Notes: a model not told the origin generated them from the letters alone. A stretch of 64,000 nt of DNA from Paenibacillus sp. W2I17 (GCF_030815985.1 NZ_JAUSXM010000001.1:6262001-6326000), one strand, 5' to 3'; counted from the first letter of the stretch, positions 26,320 to 35,365 are shown. Translations and numbers: made by a program.

Positions 26320-26856
26320 ATGAAACAACTTCCAGTAGAATGGAAGTCAGACCGACTTATTGTCTCGAATGTGGAAGAATCCGATATTCCTGAACTCGAG
26401 TCCATATATGAGACCAGTCGGTACTTGCATCAATGGGATGGACAAGAGCATGATCGGAACTATGTGAAAGAATGTTTTGAAGAAGGCCACCTTCCGCCGG
26501 GAGGCAGGCTGGAGAATTATCGAATTCAATCCATTCGCACGAATGAAGATGACCGCTATATTGGTTTGTTAAGTGTATACCATGGGTATCCCTCCGAGGA
26601 TTCGATCTATCTCGAATTCCTATATATCCAGAGCGAGATCCAGAAGCAGGGATATGGACAAGAATTAATTCAGGCACTGACTCTTCACTTTTCTGAGCTT
26701 GGTTACAAGGGAATTCGAATTAACGTGGCACTCAAAAATTGGCCTGCTTTACGCTTCTGGATCAAATCCGGATTCAATCAGATTAGCGGAATTTATGGTG
26801 ATCTTGAACATTCGGAGGATACCTTTGCCAATACAGAATTGATCAAATCTCTATGA
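26320..26856 (+). CDS. GNAT family N-acetyltransferase
   Basis: A 178-residue GNAT protein with the CoA loop QSEIQKQGYGQELIQALT and the C-terminal motif WPALRFWIKSGFNQISG. GATGGAGTGATTACG favours ATG 26320 over the GTG nine bases upstream. Substrate unknown. Confidence 0.85.
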   Translation: MKQLPVEWKSDRLIVSNVEESDIPELESIYETSRYLHQWDGQEHDRNYVKECFEEGHLPPGGRLENYRIQSIRTNEDDRYIGLLSVYHGYPSEDSIYLEFLYIQSEIQKQGYGQELIQALTLHFSELGYKGIRINVALKNWPALRFWIKSGFNQISGIYGDLEHSEDTFANTELIKSL

Positions 26857-26883
26857 AAAACATCGATAAAGGGGAATATACCA

Positions 26884-27363
26884 ATGGAAACATTCTTTCG
26901 TTATAACTGGATGGTGCGTGAGCAATGGTATGTATGGTGTGAAGATGTACCGCTTGAAGAATTGCTTCGGCCTCGCACGGGCGGAGTAGGCAACATATTA
27001 CAAACATTATTTCATATCATTGATGTAGAGTGGAGCTGGCTTCAGTTGCTTCAGGGCAAACCGGATGATGCGGAAGATTTTGCAAACTACCAGAATCTTG
27101 AAGCGGTGAGGCGACTCGATCGCAAGTTACGACCTGATGTGGAGGCATTTGTTACAGCATGGGACTCGAGTATGGAAAAAAGAGCTTTTATTGATCATCG
27201 CTCAGCTGGCAAGGCCAGTACAGATTCATGGGGAGAAGTTATGCGACATATGATCGCCCATGAGATTCACCATATGGGACAGCTGTCGGTATGGGCCAGA
27301 GAATTGGGCAAACAGCCAGTATCCGCCAATGTCATTGGCAAAGGCCTGATTATACCTGACTAA
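26884..27363 (+). CDS. DinB family protein
   Basis: A 159-residue four-helix-bundle protein of the DinB/YfiT metal-binding superfamily. The three metal-ligand histidines are visible: LFHIIDVEW near residue 44, and HEIHHMGQL near 123-130. Members include thiol-dependent S-transferases and damage-inducible proteins. AAAGGGGAATATACC precedes the ATG. It lies between two GNAT genes and probably shares their transcript. Confidence 0.88.
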   Translation: METFFRYNWMVREQWYVWCEDVPLEELLRPRTGGVGNILQTLFHIIDVEWSWLQLLQGKPDDAEDFANYQNLEAVRRLDRKLRPDVEAFVTAWDSSMEKRAFIDHRSAGKASTDSWGEVMRHMIAHEIHHMGQLSVWARELGKQPVSANVIGKGLIIPD

Positions 27364-27405
27364 CAGGGAGAGAGCGGCATGACATGAATGAACGGAGGAG
27401 AAGTG

Positions 27406-27834
27406 ATGATTCATTGCAGGAGAGCTACGATTCAGGATGGCGAAGTGATGAGCCAATTATCCCATCAACTGGGTTATGTCAGCACAACTGAAGAAATCAA
27501 GGAGAGACTAACTCGCCTCTCTTCCTTACCAGACCATTATGTATGTGTGGCTGAGATTGATTCGAGGGTCGTAGGCTGGGGCCATGTACAGGGAAGACAT
27601 GTCATTGAGAGTCCATCTTTTGCCGAGATTGGTGGACTAGTTGTGGATGGGAATCATCAAGGGATGGGGATTGGTAAGATAATCATGAGCGAATGCGAGG
27701 AATGGGCTCGGGTTAACGGCTTTGATAACATTCGGGTACGTTGTAACGGAAAAAGGGAATCTGCACATCGGTTTTATATAGCTATCGGATATGAAGAGAA
27801 GAAATGGCAGAAGGTATTTGATAAACGATTATAA
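27406..27834 (+). CDS. GNAT family N-acetyltransferase
   Basis: A 142-residue GNAT enzyme (HCRRATIQDGEVMSQLSHQL at the N-terminus) with the CoA loop NHQGMGIGKIIMSECEEWA and the C-terminal helix ESAHRFYIAIGYEEKKW. GGAGGAGAAGTG sets the start at ATG 27406. It resembles aminoglycoside/small-amine acetyltransferases, but the substrate is not established. Confidence 0.85.
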   Translation: MIHCRRATIQDGEVMSQLSHQLGYVSTTEEIKERLTRLSSLPDHYVCVAEIDSRVVGWGHVQGRHVIESPSFAEIGGLVVDGNHQGMGIGKIIMSECEEWARVNGFDNIRVRCNGKRESAHRFYIAIGYEEKKWQKVFDKRL

Positions 27835-27867
27835 TCTAATCTTGTGTATCATGGAAGGAGGAGAACG

Positions 27868-28740
27868 ATGACGATTCAACTTAGCCAGATGAATTGGATA
27901 GAACTGGATGAACGTATCCAGCAGGTGATTGAACAGGAGTATCAGATCATTCCCTTGCCACCTGGACTGGAAGCAAGTGTGATGAGAATCGAAATGGATG
28001 ATCAGCGGTATGTATTGAAAGTTTGGGACAAGGATTCTAAACCGGATATCGCCAAACAATATCGACTATTGTCCAAGCTTTATCAAAGTGGAATTCGTGT
28101 TTCCAAACCCTACGGTTGGGGATTAGACGAGCAAGAGAATCAAGTGCTGTTAACGAGCTATGATGGAGAGCGGATTACCCAATTAACACAAACCAAACTG
28201 ACACATTTGGCTGAGCGATTAATGGAGGTCCATCGTTATCCGGTGAATGAAGTGGGTACTGGAGAAGATGAAGAATACATATTCAGGTACGATTTTGTTC
28301 AATACTTTTTTCCTCAAATTGAGTTGCATGACGATATAAATGATCTTCTGGCAAACTTGATCCAGCAGGTCCAGATCAGACAGGATCGCTTGATTCATGG
28401 CGATTATAATCTGGGAAACATTCTTGAAATGGACGACCATTACACCATGATCGATTGGACTAATGGGCAATATGGTGATCCAAGGTACGATATGGCATGG
28501 TCTGTGTTTCTGATCACCATCTATAATGGGGAAAGTTACGGTGAGATGTATCACGCTCAATTTGCACGTTCTGCAAGTTATACGTACACGCTGGAAGAGG
28601 AGCAGGTTTTTGAAGCTGTAGCTTGTCTTCGCTGGATTCTGTTAAAGCGCGTTGGGGATGTACCCATGGGGCCAGATGTAATGGAAAGGGTTCACAGCAT
28701 GGCTGTCCATAATCCGTATTTGAATGAACACCTGCTGTAA
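27868..28740 (+). CDS. Phosphotransferase (APH) family protein
   Basis: A 290-residue small-molecule kinase of the aminoglycoside phosphotransferase/choline kinase fold. The catalytic loop is LIHGDYNLGNIL and the metal motif MIDWTNGQYGDPRYDMAW. GGAAGGAGGAGAACG precedes ATG 27868. It follows the GNAT gene by 33 bp. It could be a homoserine kinase-like or resistance-like enzyme; the substrate cannot be told. Confidence 0.87.
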   Translation: MTIQLSQMNWIELDERIQQVIEQEYQIIPLPPGLEASVMRIEMDDQRYVLKVWDKDSKPDIAKQYRLLSKLYQSGIRVSKPYGWGLDEQENQVLLTSYDGERITQLTQTKLTHLAERLMEVHRYPVNEVGTGEDEEYIFRYDFVQYFFPQIELHDDINDLLANLIQQVQIRQDRLIHGDYNLGNILEMDDHYTMIDWTNGQYGDPRYDMAWSVFLITIYNGESYGEMYHAQFARSASYTYTLEEEQVFEAVACLRWILLKRVGDVPMGPDVMERVHSMAVHNPYLNEHLL

Positions 28741-28875
28741 TCGTAATACGGGGATACACAATGACGACAGTATACAATTGAGTAATAGAAAGACCACTTT
28801 TTTCAAATAAAATAAACAGCCAGTCCTAAACTAGCGATCCTCGCATACCTATGATAGTAGAGGAGCGTGATCGAT

Positions 28876-29223
28876 ATGGAGCAGAAAGTGCAAACCTACT
28901 TTGACCTGAAGCAGCAGCAAAAAGATATTGAGCAGCAGTTGTCTGTACTACGAGATGAGATTGTCGCGTATTGTGCGGAACAAGGGGTGTATGAGACGCA
29001 GGTTGGTGGTTACACCGTGAAAACAGTGCTTCAGAACCGTAAGGAATACGATGATCAGAAGCTGTATGCTTCTCTTCCAGACCCGGACATCTGGCGATTG
29101 TTGTCCAAGGTAGACAGCCATAAGCTGAAAAGCCTCATCAAGCTGAACATTCTGTCCGAGGAGCAAATTAACCCGGCATGCACAGTGAAACAGGTGACCT
29201 TGTTACAGGTGGACAAGCTGTAA
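28876..29223 (+). CDS. Hypothetical coiled-coil protein
   Basis: A 115-residue protein whose first 40 residues are glutamine-rich and likely helical (DLKQQQKDIEQQLSVLRDEI). A small alpha/beta region (VGGYTVKTVLQNRKEYDDQ) and a C-terminal helix follow. Similar proteins occur near phage and recombination genes, but no such context is seen here. GAGGAG at 28860 favours ATG 28876. Function unknown. Confidence 0.7.
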   Translation: MEQKVQTYFDLKQQQKDIEQQLSVLRDEIVAYCAEQGVYETQVGGYTVKTVLQNRKEYDDQKLYASLPDPDIWRLLSKVDSHKLKSLIKLNILSEEQINPACTVKQVTLLQVDKL

Positions 29224-29403
29224 CGCTTCATACCCTCTTTGTATATGAGTTGAATTTAATTGAACATCCCGATCACAAAACACCTTCCGAGAAATGTTCT
29301 GTTGCGATGAGCAGTGGAACAAACATGGAGGTGTTTTTGTTGCGCGAGCAGGGCCGAGGATCATAAATAGTTAAATATGAGGGGGAAGAAGTATAATTTG
29401 TTC

Positions 29404-29433
29404 ATTGTAAGCGTATTCAACAAACGATATGAT
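29404..29433 (+). promoter_or_regulatory. Xylanase promoter with overlapping cre site
   Basis: TTGTAA (29405-29410) and TATGAT (29428-29433) are spaced by exactly 17 bp. The sequence TGTAAGCGTATTCA at 29406-29419 matches the CcpA cre consensus WWTGNAARCGNWWWCAWW at all but one flanking position and covers the -35 box. Carbon catabolite repression of the xylanase gene is predicted. Confidence 0.72.
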
Positions 29434-29462
29434 GGATAGAAAATGGCAGGGAGGAATTGTAA

Positions 29463-30464
29463 ATGTCAACCGAAATTCCATCACTACATGCTGCGTACAC
29501 TAATACGTTTAAAATAGGTGCTGCTGTACATACCAGAATGTTGCAGTCCGAAGGGGATTTCATCGCCAAACACTTCAATAGCATCACGGCTGAAAATCAG
29601 ATGAAATTTGAAGAAATTCACCCGGAAGAGGATCGTTATACATTTGAGGCGGCCGATAAAATTGTTGATTTTGCTGTTGCCCAAGGTATTGGGGTTCGCG
29701 GACATACTTTGGTCTGGCATAATCAAACATCGAAATGGGTCTTTGAGGATACCTCAGGTGCTCCCGCTTCCAGAGAGCTGTTATTATCTCGCTTGAAGCA
29801 ACATATTGATACGGTAGTAGGTCGGTATAAGGGGCAAATATATGCGTGGGATGTCGTCAATGAAGCTGTTGAAGATAAGACTGACCTGTTCATGCGGGAC
29901 ACGAAGTGGTTAGAGCTGGTGGGGGAAGATTATTTGCTGCAAGCGTTCAGAATGGCTCATGAAGCTGATCCAAATGCCCTTCTTTTCTATAATGACTACA
30001 ATGAGACGGATCCGGTCAAACGGGAGAAGATCTACAATCTGGTTCGTTCTTTGCTGGACAAGGGAGCGCCTGTACACGGGATTGGGTTGCAGGGGCATTG
30101 GAATATTCATGGTCCTTCGATTGAGGAGATCCGAATGGCTATCGAGCGTTATGCTTCACTGGATGTACAGTTGCATGTTACGGAGCTGGATATGTCCGTG
30201 TTTCGTTATGAGGATCGTCGAACGGACCTCACCGCGCCAACTTCGGAGATGGCTGAGTTACAGGAGCGTCGATATGAAGAAATCTTTAATTTGTTCCGTG
30301 AGTATAAATCATCCATTACCTCTGTGACGTTCTGGGGAGTAGCGGACAATTACACCTGGCTGGACCATTTCCCGGTTCGTGGGCGCAAAAATTGGCCTTT
30401 TGTTTTTGATCAGCAGTTGCAGCCTAAGGAATCATTTTGGCGTATCATTAACCCTATGTCCTAA
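29463..30464 (+). CDS. Endo-1,4-beta-xylanase, GH10, intracellular
   Basis: A 333-residue GH10 xylanase consisting of the catalytic TIM barrel only. The acid/base Glu is in AWDVVNEAVED and the nucleophile Glu in LHVTELDMSVF; substrate-binding VRGHTLVWHNQ is also present. There is no signal peptide or carbohydrate-binding module, so it acts in the cytoplasm on imported xylo-oligosaccharides, as known for intracellular GH10 enzymes of Paenibacillus and Geobacillus. GGGAGGAATTGTAA precedes the ATG. A catabolite-repressed promoter lies directly upstream and a hairpin follows, so the gene is monocistronic. It would complement the GH43 at 22 kb. Confidence 0.95.
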   Translation: MSTEIPSLHAAYTNTFKIGAAVHTRMLQSEGDFIAKHFNSITAENQMKFEEIHPEEDRYTFEAADKIVDFAVAQGIGVRGHTLVWHNQTSKWVFEDTSGAPASRELLLSRLKQHIDTVVGRYKGQIYAWDVVNEAVEDKTDLFMRDTKWLELVGEDYLLQAFRMAHEADPNALLFYNDYNETDPVKREKIYNLVRSLLDKGAPVHGIGLQGHWNIHGPSIEEIRMAIERYASLDVQLHVTELDMSVFRYEDRRTDLTAPTSEMAELQERRYEEIFNLFREYKSSITSVTFWGVADNYTWLDHFPVRGRKNWPFVFDQQLQPKESFWRIINPMS

Positions 30465-30484
30465 ACATCAGGGAAGTGGAGAGA

Positions 30485-30511
30485 ATCGGTCACGATGTGG
30501 CCGGTTTTTTG
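30485..30511 (+). terminator. Rho-independent terminator after xylanase
   Basis: ATCGGTCAC pairs with GTGGCCGGT (with G-U pairs) around GAT, followed by TTTTTT. Confidence 0.82.
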
Positions 30512-30662
30512 TTGTAGTCAATATAGATTATACAGTGCGGCTATCTCGTTCGTGATAGAGGTGTTGATTTGTGTGGATAATAAAAATATGGTATTAAATG
30601 GGATTTTGTGATAAGGTTGAAGAAATGGTGAACCAAATTCTTTCCTGAAATGAGATGAGAAG

Positions 30663-30833
30663 ATGGATTACATCCGAAACTATATAATTACTTTTGCCGG
30701 AAATTTTACATTTAGTTATTATATCTTTGAAGAAGGTACTTTTGCCAAACCGCTGGTGTTTGCTACATTCATGCTGTTGCTGATTATGACTATCGATTAC
30801 ATGAAAAGTAGAAACAAATATACATTGGATTAG
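30663..30833 (+). CDS. Small hypothetical membrane protein
   Basis: A 56-residue frame with two hydrophobic parts (YIIYTFAG-like start and LVFATFMLLLIMTID) and a basic tail YMKSRNKY. The ribosome binding site is weak (GAGATGAGAAG), which lowers confidence, but a good hairpin terminator follows within 20 bp. It is the only candidate gene in the 534-bp gap between the xylanase and the phosphorylase; the rest of that gap shows nothing I can name. Confidence 0.5.
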   Translation: MDYIRNYIITFAGNFTFSYYIFEEGTFAKPLVFATFMLLLIMTIDYMKSRNKYTLD

Positions 30834-30850
30834 GGTATGTCCATGTTTTT

Positions 30851-30881
30851 AAACGATTCTGGAGCATAGGGTCGTTTTTTT
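30851..30881 (+). terminator. Rho-independent terminator
   Basis: AAACGATTCT pairs with AGGGTCGTTT (two G-U or mismatched positions), followed by a T-run. Confidence 0.7.
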
Positions 30882-30998
30882 ATTGTATATAGAACAGCTT
30901 CCATTTACATCAAGACCATTGTTCATTACACTTGATGAGTAGTACCTCATTAACTCAGTTTTTGTTAACTCAATTCAGATCATCAGGAGGATATCATT

Positions 30999-31817
30999 AT
31001 GCATCAATCCGCACATATTCAGGAAGCAAGAGATTACATATTAAACCGAATCCATACCAAACCAGCCGTAGGCATGATTCTGGGTTCGGGACTGGGAGCG
31101 CTCGCGGACGAAATTGAAGATGCGACCGTTATCCCGTATACAGATATTCCGTATTTCGCTCAATCGGAGGCTATCGGTCATGCCAATGAATTGGTTATTG
31201 GTGAACTGATGGGCAAAACGGTTGTAGCGATGAAAGGCCGCCTTCATTATTATGAAGGTTTTACATTGGACGAAGTGACTTTCCCCGTTCGGATCATGAA
31301 GGCGCTGGGTGTCGAGCAATTGCTTATCACCAATGCCTGCGGAGCCATCAACACAAGCTTTGAGCCGGGTCAACTGATGCTCATTACAGATCATATTAAC
31401 CTGGTAGGCAATAACCCTTTGATGGGGCCTAATAATGCTGAATTGGGTGTGCGCTTCCCAGACGTATCACAGGTATACAATCGCGAACTGCGCAGCATCG
31501 CCCTTAAGGTTGCAGAAGAGCAGAATGTTGGCCTGCAGCAAGGTGTCTATGCATGGTGGAGTGGCCCGGCATATGAGACACCAGCGGAGATTCGCATGAT
31601 TCGTACGATGGGTGCGGATGCAGTGGGGATGTCGACGGTACCTGAAGCTATTGTTGCCATTCATGGCGGTATGAAGGTACTAGGCATTTCCTGTCTGACC
31701 AACATGGCCTGTGGTATTCTGGATCAGCCGTTAAGTCATGATGAAGTTATTGAAGTGGCTGCGCAAGTGAAAACAACCTTTATCGGACTTGTAAAAGGCA
31801 TCCTGAAAGAAATCTAA
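30999..31817 (+). CDS. punA: Purine-nucleoside phosphorylase (trimeric type)
   Basis: A 272-residue PNP of the trimeric class, splitting purine nucleosides with phosphate in the salvage pathway. Motifs: phosphate loop MILGSGLGALAD, VAMKGRLHYYEG, the family signature LLITNACGAINTSFEPGQ, the purine-binding Glu in SGPAYETPAEIR and the base-selective Asn in ISCLTNMACG. TCAGGAGGATATCATT precedes the ATG. It stands alone, and a strong bidirectional hairpin separates it from the convergent LacI regulator. I saw no purine riboswitch in the leader. Confidence 0.95.
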   Translation: MHQSAHIQEARDYILNRIHTKPAVGMILGSGLGALADEIEDATVIPYTDIPYFAQSEAIGHANELVIGELMGKTVVAMKGRLHYYEGFTLDEVTFPVRIMKALGVEQLLITNACGAINTSFEPGQLMLITDHINLVGNNPLMGPNNAELGVRFPDVSQVYNRELRSIALKVAEEQNVGLQQGVYAWWSGPAYETPAEIRMIRTMGADAVGMSTVPEAIVAIHGGMKVLGISCLTNMACGILDQPLSHDEVIEVAAQVKTTFIGLVKGILKEI

Positions 31818-31886
31818 TCGCGAGATGATTTTTATCTAGGCCGCGATGGATAGGATAGAGTTTTCATCCAACCCAATCAAAACCAC

Positions 31887-31938
31887 AAAAAAACGTATGC
31901 TTCACGAGCTGTTACTCGTGAAACATACGTTTTTTTAT
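31887..31938. terminator. Bidirectional terminator
   Basis: AAAAACGTATG and CTTCACGAG pair with CTCGTGAA and CATACGTTTTT around a CTGTTA loop. A-run and T-run flank the stem, so it serves both the phosphorylase gene and the convergent lacI-type gene, whose stop codon lies inside it. Confidence 0.9.
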
Positions 31939-33011
31939 TTTGCAGAACTATGAACCATCTGAGAATGATCGGCCATAATTGCTGGTGTGGACTCCCTGAT
32001 GATGGGTTTGGTCACAATGTGTGAGACCTGATACGGCTGTGTCGGGCTATTAATCCGGGATAACAGCATCTCCGCAGTCTTAATGCCCATCTCATTACTA
32101 TAAATATGAACCGTCGTTAATGCAGGCTCAATAATTCGAGATTGGGGTGCATTATCGAATCCACATATCGCAATATCCTGTGGCACAGCGACATTTCTGT
32201 CTTTTAACGCCCTGATCAGATCAACTGCAATGAAGTCATTCGCGCATACGTAAGCGGAAGGTAGGGATGCCAGCTCTGCCACTCGCTGGTTCAACCATCC
32301 TGGCTTGGAGAAACACAGGCGATCATTATCTAGGATGCAATGGGACAGGTCGACCTGCAACCCCGCTTCCAGCATAGCACGGTGATATCCAACCCATCGT
32401 TCATTAAAGCTCTTGCAGTGATTGTAATCTCCGACGAATCCGATACTTGTGTAGCCGCTCTCAATTAATTTTGTGGTTAGCTGGTAGATGCTATGTTCAT
32501 TCTCCATGAGTAGCAAATCTGCTTGGAATTCGGGATAACATATGTTGGAAGCGCAATCGATAAAGATGGTGGGAATGCCCAAATCGATAATCAGTTTTGT
32601 ATATTCCAGATCAAATAATTCAATGCAAATAATGCCGTCTACTTTGGCTATATCAAAATTGTTGGGAAGTGTAAGTGTATCTTGATCGTCTTCACGCACG
32701 ATATGAATCGAGAGATTGTATCCCTCCGCACTGATTCTTTTCTCCAAACCGCTGATTAACAATGAACCAAAGTGAGATGTATTAGGCAAGTTTTCAGTTA
32801 ACAGGGCGATATTGCCCGGAGGCTTGGTTAGAACATGCTCATTGTCCATATAGGCAAACTGTTTATATTTAAGTTCAATTGCTTTTTTAATTACACGATT
32901 TCGGGTCTCATCCGGGATGTTTCCGCTATCATTTAATGCTTTGGAAGCCGTATTCCTGGAGATCCCCAAAGCATCAGCGATGTCTTGTATCGTGACTTTT
33001 TCCTTTGCCAT
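31935..33011 (-). CDS. LacI family transcriptional regulator
   Basis: A 358-residue LacI/GalR regulator. The N-terminal helix-turn-helix reads TIQDIADALGISRNTASKAL, followed by the hinge helix region and a periplasmic-binding-protein-like sensor domain. That domain has VCANDFIAVDLIRALKDRN and ICGFDNAPQSRIIEPALTTV, typical of the family. It is divergent from the sucrose/fructan ABC-GH32-fructokinase operon across a 430-bp spacer and is the likely repressor of that operon. The effector is probably a sugar or sugar phosphate. The start ATG follows AGAGGTGAAGC on the minus strand. Confidence 0.92.
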   Translation of the reverse strand: MAKEKVTIQDIADALGISRNTASKALNDSGNIPDETRNRVIKKAIELKYKQFAYMDNEHVLTKPPGNIALLTENLPNTSHFGSLLISGLEKRISAEGYNLSIHIVREDDQDTLTLPNNFDIAKVDGIICIELFDLEYTKLIIDLGIPTIFIDCASNICYPEFQADLLLMENEHSIYQLTTKLIESGYTSIGFVGDYNHCKSFNERWVGYHRAMLEAGLQVDLSHCILDNDRLCFSKPGWLNQRVAELASLPSAYVCANDFIAVDLIRALKDRNVAVPQDIAICGFDNAPQSRIIEPALTTVHIYSNEMGIKTAEMLLSRINSPTQPYQVSHIVTKPIIRESTPAIMADHSQMVHSSAK

Positions 33012-33331
33012 CTAATGCTTCACCTCTAATCATAAATAGTCATCCATATTCTTCTCTAAGTCAAATGTATAATAGAACGGGACAAATAGCAATCTCTGTT
33101 TTACAAATGCACAATTACATTTACATTTAGATAGGCGAATTCTAGTTTCATAATTTTTCCAGAAGTTTCGTTAACTAGTGTAACAATGATGATCTATTAC
33201 AGTCATGATATAGAAATATCTAGGCTGGCATTAACGATTCAGTGCTGTATATATGCAAATTTAATCCTCTTTAGTTACATTAATGCAAAGATAAAATGAT
33301 CAAATGCACAAATAATTTTTTACAAAACGTA

Positions 33332-33421
33332 TTGACTAAATCTGTTGAAACCTGATAAATTGTAAATTATCAAATAGGCAATTGTAAATATTGAAAGCCC
33401 TTACTGAAAACAATTGTCAAC
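33332..33421 (+). promoter_or_regulatory. Candidate promoter and operator repeats of the sugar operon
   Basis: TTGACT (33332-33337) and ATAAAT (33355-33360) are spaced by 17 bp. The element AATTGTAAAT occurs at 33358 and 33380, and a related AATTGTCAAC at 33412, that is 22 and 32 bp apart or close to whole helical turns. They overlap and follow the -10 box, the position expected for LacI-type operators. The rest of the 33012-33331 spacer is AT-rich and shows no gene. Confidence 0.45.
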
Positions 33422-33443
33422 TTCTAGAATGAACGGGGGTATC

Positions 33444-34412
33444 GTGTTGGATAACATAGCCGACAGCAAAAAGGGCGAAGGAAGGTTACTGAAAGTGAGG
33501 ACGACAAGCAGTCATAGGTTGCAGCAGCTCAAAAAAAATTACTTTTTATATATGTTGCTTGCACCAGCCTTAATTTTGACTCTTATCTTCAAGTACATTC
33601 CGATGTACGGAGCCATCATTGCGTTTAAGGATTTCAGTCCGATCAAAGGCATCATGGGAAGTGATTGGGTAGGACTGAAGCATTTCGAGAAATTTATAGC
33701 TTCACCCAATTTCGATATCATATTAATGAATACGCTTAAACTCAGCTTTTTGGGATTGATATTCAGTTTCCCGGTGCCCATTTTACTGGCACTCATGCTG
33801 AATCAGGTACGCAAAGCTGGCATCAAGAAAAATATTCAATTGTTTCTGTACGCACCCAATTTCATCTCGGTTGTTGTTGTTGTGGGTATGCTGTTCATCT
33901 TCCTCTCACCGACAGGCCCGATTAATCAATTAGCCACATGGATTACAGGTCAGCCAATCATGTTCATGTCTGAACCGGAATATTTCCGCTGGATCTACAT
34001 TTTGTCCGATATCTGGACCGGAGCGGGCTGGGCTTCCATCATATACGTCGCGGCTTTGGCCAATGTTGATCCGGAGCTTCACAATGCGGCTAATCTGGAT
34101 GGAGCCAATCTCCTTCAGCGTATTCGCCACATTGACCTTCCAACGATTCGTCCGATTATGGCTATCGTCTTTATCCTTGCAGCTGGCGGGATTATGTCCA
34201 TTGGATTTGAGAAGGCCTATCTGATGCAGACGTCCATGAACCTGCCTTCCTCCGAGATTATTGCCACGTATGTCTACAAGGTGGGGTTACAGTCTGGAGA
34301 TTACGCTTATTCTGCGGCAGTTGGATTGTTCAACTCGGTTATCAATGTGATTTTGCTGGTGACGGTGAATCTGATTGTGAAGAAATTGAATGAAGGCGAA
34401 GGCCTCTATTAG
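33444..34412 (+). CDS. ABC transporter permease (LplB/YtcP type), subunit 1
   Basis: First inner-membrane subunit of a CUT1-type carbohydrate importer. It has six membrane spans and the EAA-type loop HNAANLDGANLLQRIRHIDL that contacts the ATPase. The N-terminus is extended and polar. The start is uncertain: ACGGGGGT is followed by GTG 33444 and TTG 33447, while TTG 33414 and ATG 33429 are further upstream. The operon carries no ATPase gene, which is usual because a shared MsmK-type ATPase serves several CUT1 systems. Downstream GH32 and fructokinase point to sucrose or fructo-oligosaccharides. Confidence 0.9.
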   Translation: MLDNIADSKKGEGRLLKVRTTSSHRLQQLKKNYFLYMLLAPALILTLIFKYIPMYGAIIAFKDFSPIKGIMGSDWVGLKHFEKFIASPNFDIILMNTLKLSFLGLIFSFPVPILLALMLNQVRKAGIKKNIQLFLYAPNFISVVVVVGMLFIFLSPTGPINQLATWITGQPIMFMSEPEYFRWIYILSDIWTGAGWASIIYVAALANVDPELHNAANLDGANLLQRIRHIDLPTIRPIMAIVFILAAGGIMSIGFEKAYLMQTSMNLPSSEIIATYVYKVGLQSGDYAYSAAVGLFNSVINVILLVTVNLIVKKLNEGEGLY

Positions 34413-34428
34413 GAAAGGAGTATTATCC

Positions 34429-35310
34429 ATGGTTGTTAAACACACGGGAATGGATCGATTGATCCTCACACTCAATGCCATCTTTCTCACCTGTGCTGTA
34501 CTGGTTGTGGTTGTTCCCCTGATTTATATTGTTATCGCCTCATTCATGGACCCCACGGTGCTACTGAATCGTGGACTGTCCTTTAATGTATCGGACTGGA
34601 GTCTGGACGGATATCAGATGATTTTGTCCAATCCAGCCATGATCCGGGGGTTTGCAAATGCGGTATTGTACTCGGTTTCCTTTGCACTGATCACCGTGAC
34701 CGTATCCATATTTGCAGGTTATGCATTGTCGGATGATAGGCTCGCGGGACGTGGATTTTTCATGATTATCTTTATCATTACAATGTTCTTCGGCGGGGGA
34801 TTAATCCCTACTTATCTACTCATACGTAATCTCGGCATGCTTGATACGGTGTGGGCGATCATCATCCCTGGAGCCGTTAACGTCTGGAACATCATTCTCT
34901 CCAGAACCTTTTTCAAAGGAGTCCCTCGAGAACTGAAAGAAGCTGCAAACGTGGATGGCGCCTCTGAGATGAAGATTTTCTTCCAGATCGTCATTCCGTT
35001 GTCGAAACCGATCATTTTTGTACTCGCACTTTATGCGTTCGTTGGGCAATGGAATTCCTATTTTGATGCAATGATCTATCTTGATAATCCGAACCTGCAT
35101 CCGTTACAGCTCGTTCTGCGTTCCATTCTGATTCAGAATCAGGCTGCACCGGGCATGATCAGTGATCAGCTCGCGATGGCAGAACTGAAACGGCTCTCCG
35201 AGATGATTAAATACTCAGCGATTGTCATTTCGAGTCTGCCACTCATCATCATGTACCCGTTCTTCCAGAAGTATTTCGAAAAAGGTGTCATGGTCGGTTC
35301 CCTCAAATAG
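34429..35310 (+). CDS. ABC transporter permease (carbohydrate), subunit 2
   Basis: Second permease of the CUT1 importer, 293 residues with six hydrophobic segments and the EAA loop ELKEAANVDGASEMKIFFQ. GGAAAGGAGTATTATCC sets the start at ATG 34429. It ends with the conserved KYFEKGVMVGSLK tail of this subfamily. It lies 16 bp after subunit 1, in the same operon. Confidence 0.92.
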   Translation: MVVKHTGMDRLILTLNAIFLTCAVLVVVVPLIYIVIASFMDPTVLLNRGLSFNVSDWSLDGYQMILSNPAMIRGFANAVLYSVSFALITVTVSIFAGYALSDDRLAGRGFFMIIFIITMFFGGGLIPTYLLIRNLGMLDTVWAIIIPGAVNVWNIILSRTFFKGVPRELKEAANVDGASEMKIFFQIVIPLSKPIIFVLALYAFVGQWNSYFDAMIYLDNPNLHPLQLVLRSILIQNQAAPGMISDQLAMAELKRLSEMIKYSAIVISSLPLIIMYPFFQKYFEKGVMVGSLK

Positions 35311-35365
35311 TGAACAGCCTGCGATACAGTAAGTTGATCCAATCCAACTCATGGAGGTCATTATT

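Noticed and set aside
30882..30998. Purine riboswitch before the purine nucleoside phosphorylase gene
   Set aside because: The leader lacks the paired loops and conserved core expected for a purine aptamer.
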